The notes under the pieces are model-generated. The model worked only from the letters and a program-made list of their open reading frames with translations. It did not search any database and had not been told where the DNA came from. A DNA stretch of 64,000 nt from Exiguobacterium acetylicum. Lineage in GTDB: Bacteria; Bacillota; Bacilli; Exiguobacteriales; Exiguobacteriaceae. The stretch covers positions 2,692,001 through 2,756,000 of the forward strand of contig NZ_CP082333.1 of assembly GCF_019890935.1 (NCBI RefSeq), given 5' to 3'. A program made the translations under genes and the position numbers. How positions within the stretch are numbered: position 1 is the first letter of the stretch; each line of letters begins with the position of its first letter. Shown here in pieces: positions 63,747 to 64,000 of this stretch.

Positions 63747-64000
63747 ATTAATAATTTTTTTATTTCATTGTTCATATATTCATGAGCTTGAAATAGTGAT
63801 TTAGTTTTTTCTAATTCTGTTCTCACTTTCTTAAAATGGTTAGGACGATTTGATAATGTAGTAGTAATTTCTTTTTGCAAATTCTCGACGCGCTGCTCTA
63901 ACGCATACTGGATACTGTCTAATTCAAATTTTTCTTCAGAGCCAATACGAATAGCACGCACATTATCCTTATGACCAATTCTTTGTAAAACATTATCTAC
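63743..64000 (-). CDS. SF1 helicase, N-terminal part (continues beyond window)
   Basis: The frame is open to the window edge. It reads VDNVLQRIGHKDNVRAIRIG, typical of the stretch after motif Ia in UPF1/DNA2-type helicases, then coiled coil (ALEQRVENLQKEITTTL) ending NNEIKKLLI. The Walker A motif should lie just outside. Its TGA overlaps the ATG of the following frame. A -1 shift at AAAAAAA (63755-63761 on the complementary strand) would join both frames. Confidence 0.75.
   Translation of the reverse strand, partial: VDNVLQRIGHKDNVRAIRIGSEEKFELDSIQYALEQRVENLQKEITTTLSNRPNHFKKVRTELEKTKSLFQAHEYMNNEIKKLLI

Noticed and set aside
1-64000. tRNA, rRNA, insertion sequences or prophage genes
   Set aside because: No cloverleaf, rRNA motif, transposase, integrase or phage structural protein could be recognised in the window.

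Overview
The window looks like chromosomal DNA from a low-to-mid GC Firmicute of the order Bacillales, most plausibly Exiguobacterium. The evidence is strong GGAGG-type ribosome binding sites, a c-di-AMP riboswitch on a kdp operon, TagGH teichoic acid export, perfect CcpA cre boxes, an Eps-type exopolysaccharide operon and a Des-type desaturase. The genus is inferred from memory of protein style, not from a search. I see no rRNA, tRNA, CRISPR array or insertion sequence. Most of the window is of moderate GC. Two stretches are clearly AT-rich, at about 35.4-37.0 kb and from 57.5 kb to the right edge.

Layout: 0.1-6.0 kb is a minus-strand K+ uptake operon (35-residue small ORF, kdpF, kdpA, kdpB, kdpC and a kdpD without kinase domain) behind a sigma-A promoter and a c-di-AMP riboswitch with an intrinsic terminator. 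6.1-13.4 kb holds housekeeping and envelope genes (glutathione peroxidase, glycerate kinase, a TcaA-like zinc-ribbon protein plus a lipoprotein, an oxidoreductase, a D,D-carboxypeptidase, an AmiS/UreI channel). 13.6-28.0 kb is one long minus-strand exopolysaccharide operon: Wzz-like regulator, EpsC-type dehydratase, flippase, polymerase, epimerase, CapK-like adenylate-forming enzyme, UDP-sugar dehydrogenase, glycosyltransferases, FemAB-like transferase, aminotransferase, a four-repeat HEAR protein and a frameshifted LCP ligase. A plus-strand O-antigen-ligase-type gene and a second HEAR protein follow at 28.4-30.4 kb, so paralogous DNA-binding-type repeat proteins bracket the locus.

33.1-36.7 kb is the most striking part. 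A PlcR-type regulator (HTH plus TPR) faces a gene for a secreted precursor carrying six tandem copies of AGHLPPEY. That core resembles the Bacillus cereus PapR pheromone (ADLPFEF). Divergent from the regulator is a small operon: a 48-residue peptide with a CAWC motif, an intergenic attenuator-like terminator, an unknown protein with a PqqD-like C-terminus, and a methyltransferase-like protein. It looks like a ribosomal-peptide (RiPP) locus that the pheromone system could control.

37-57.4 kb contains LOG, tagGH, a secreted 5'-nucleotidase with a structured leader, an ankyrin fusion with a dead M48-like domain, two VanZ-type proteins (counting the one at 31.5 kb), a fatty-acid desaturase, a FAD/Rieske oxidoreductase, an Ig-like surface protein broken by a stop codon, and a sugar-phosphate sensing and uptake cluster (OmpR-type response regulator, kinase, membrane protein, solute-binding protein, UhpT-like antiporter) with two cre boxes and a paired direct-repeat operator. 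57.5-64 kb is an AT-rich island with an isoprenoid-synthase-like protein, a PLD-nuclease-like protein and an SF1 helicase split over a run of seven A. It may be a defence island and it runs off the window.
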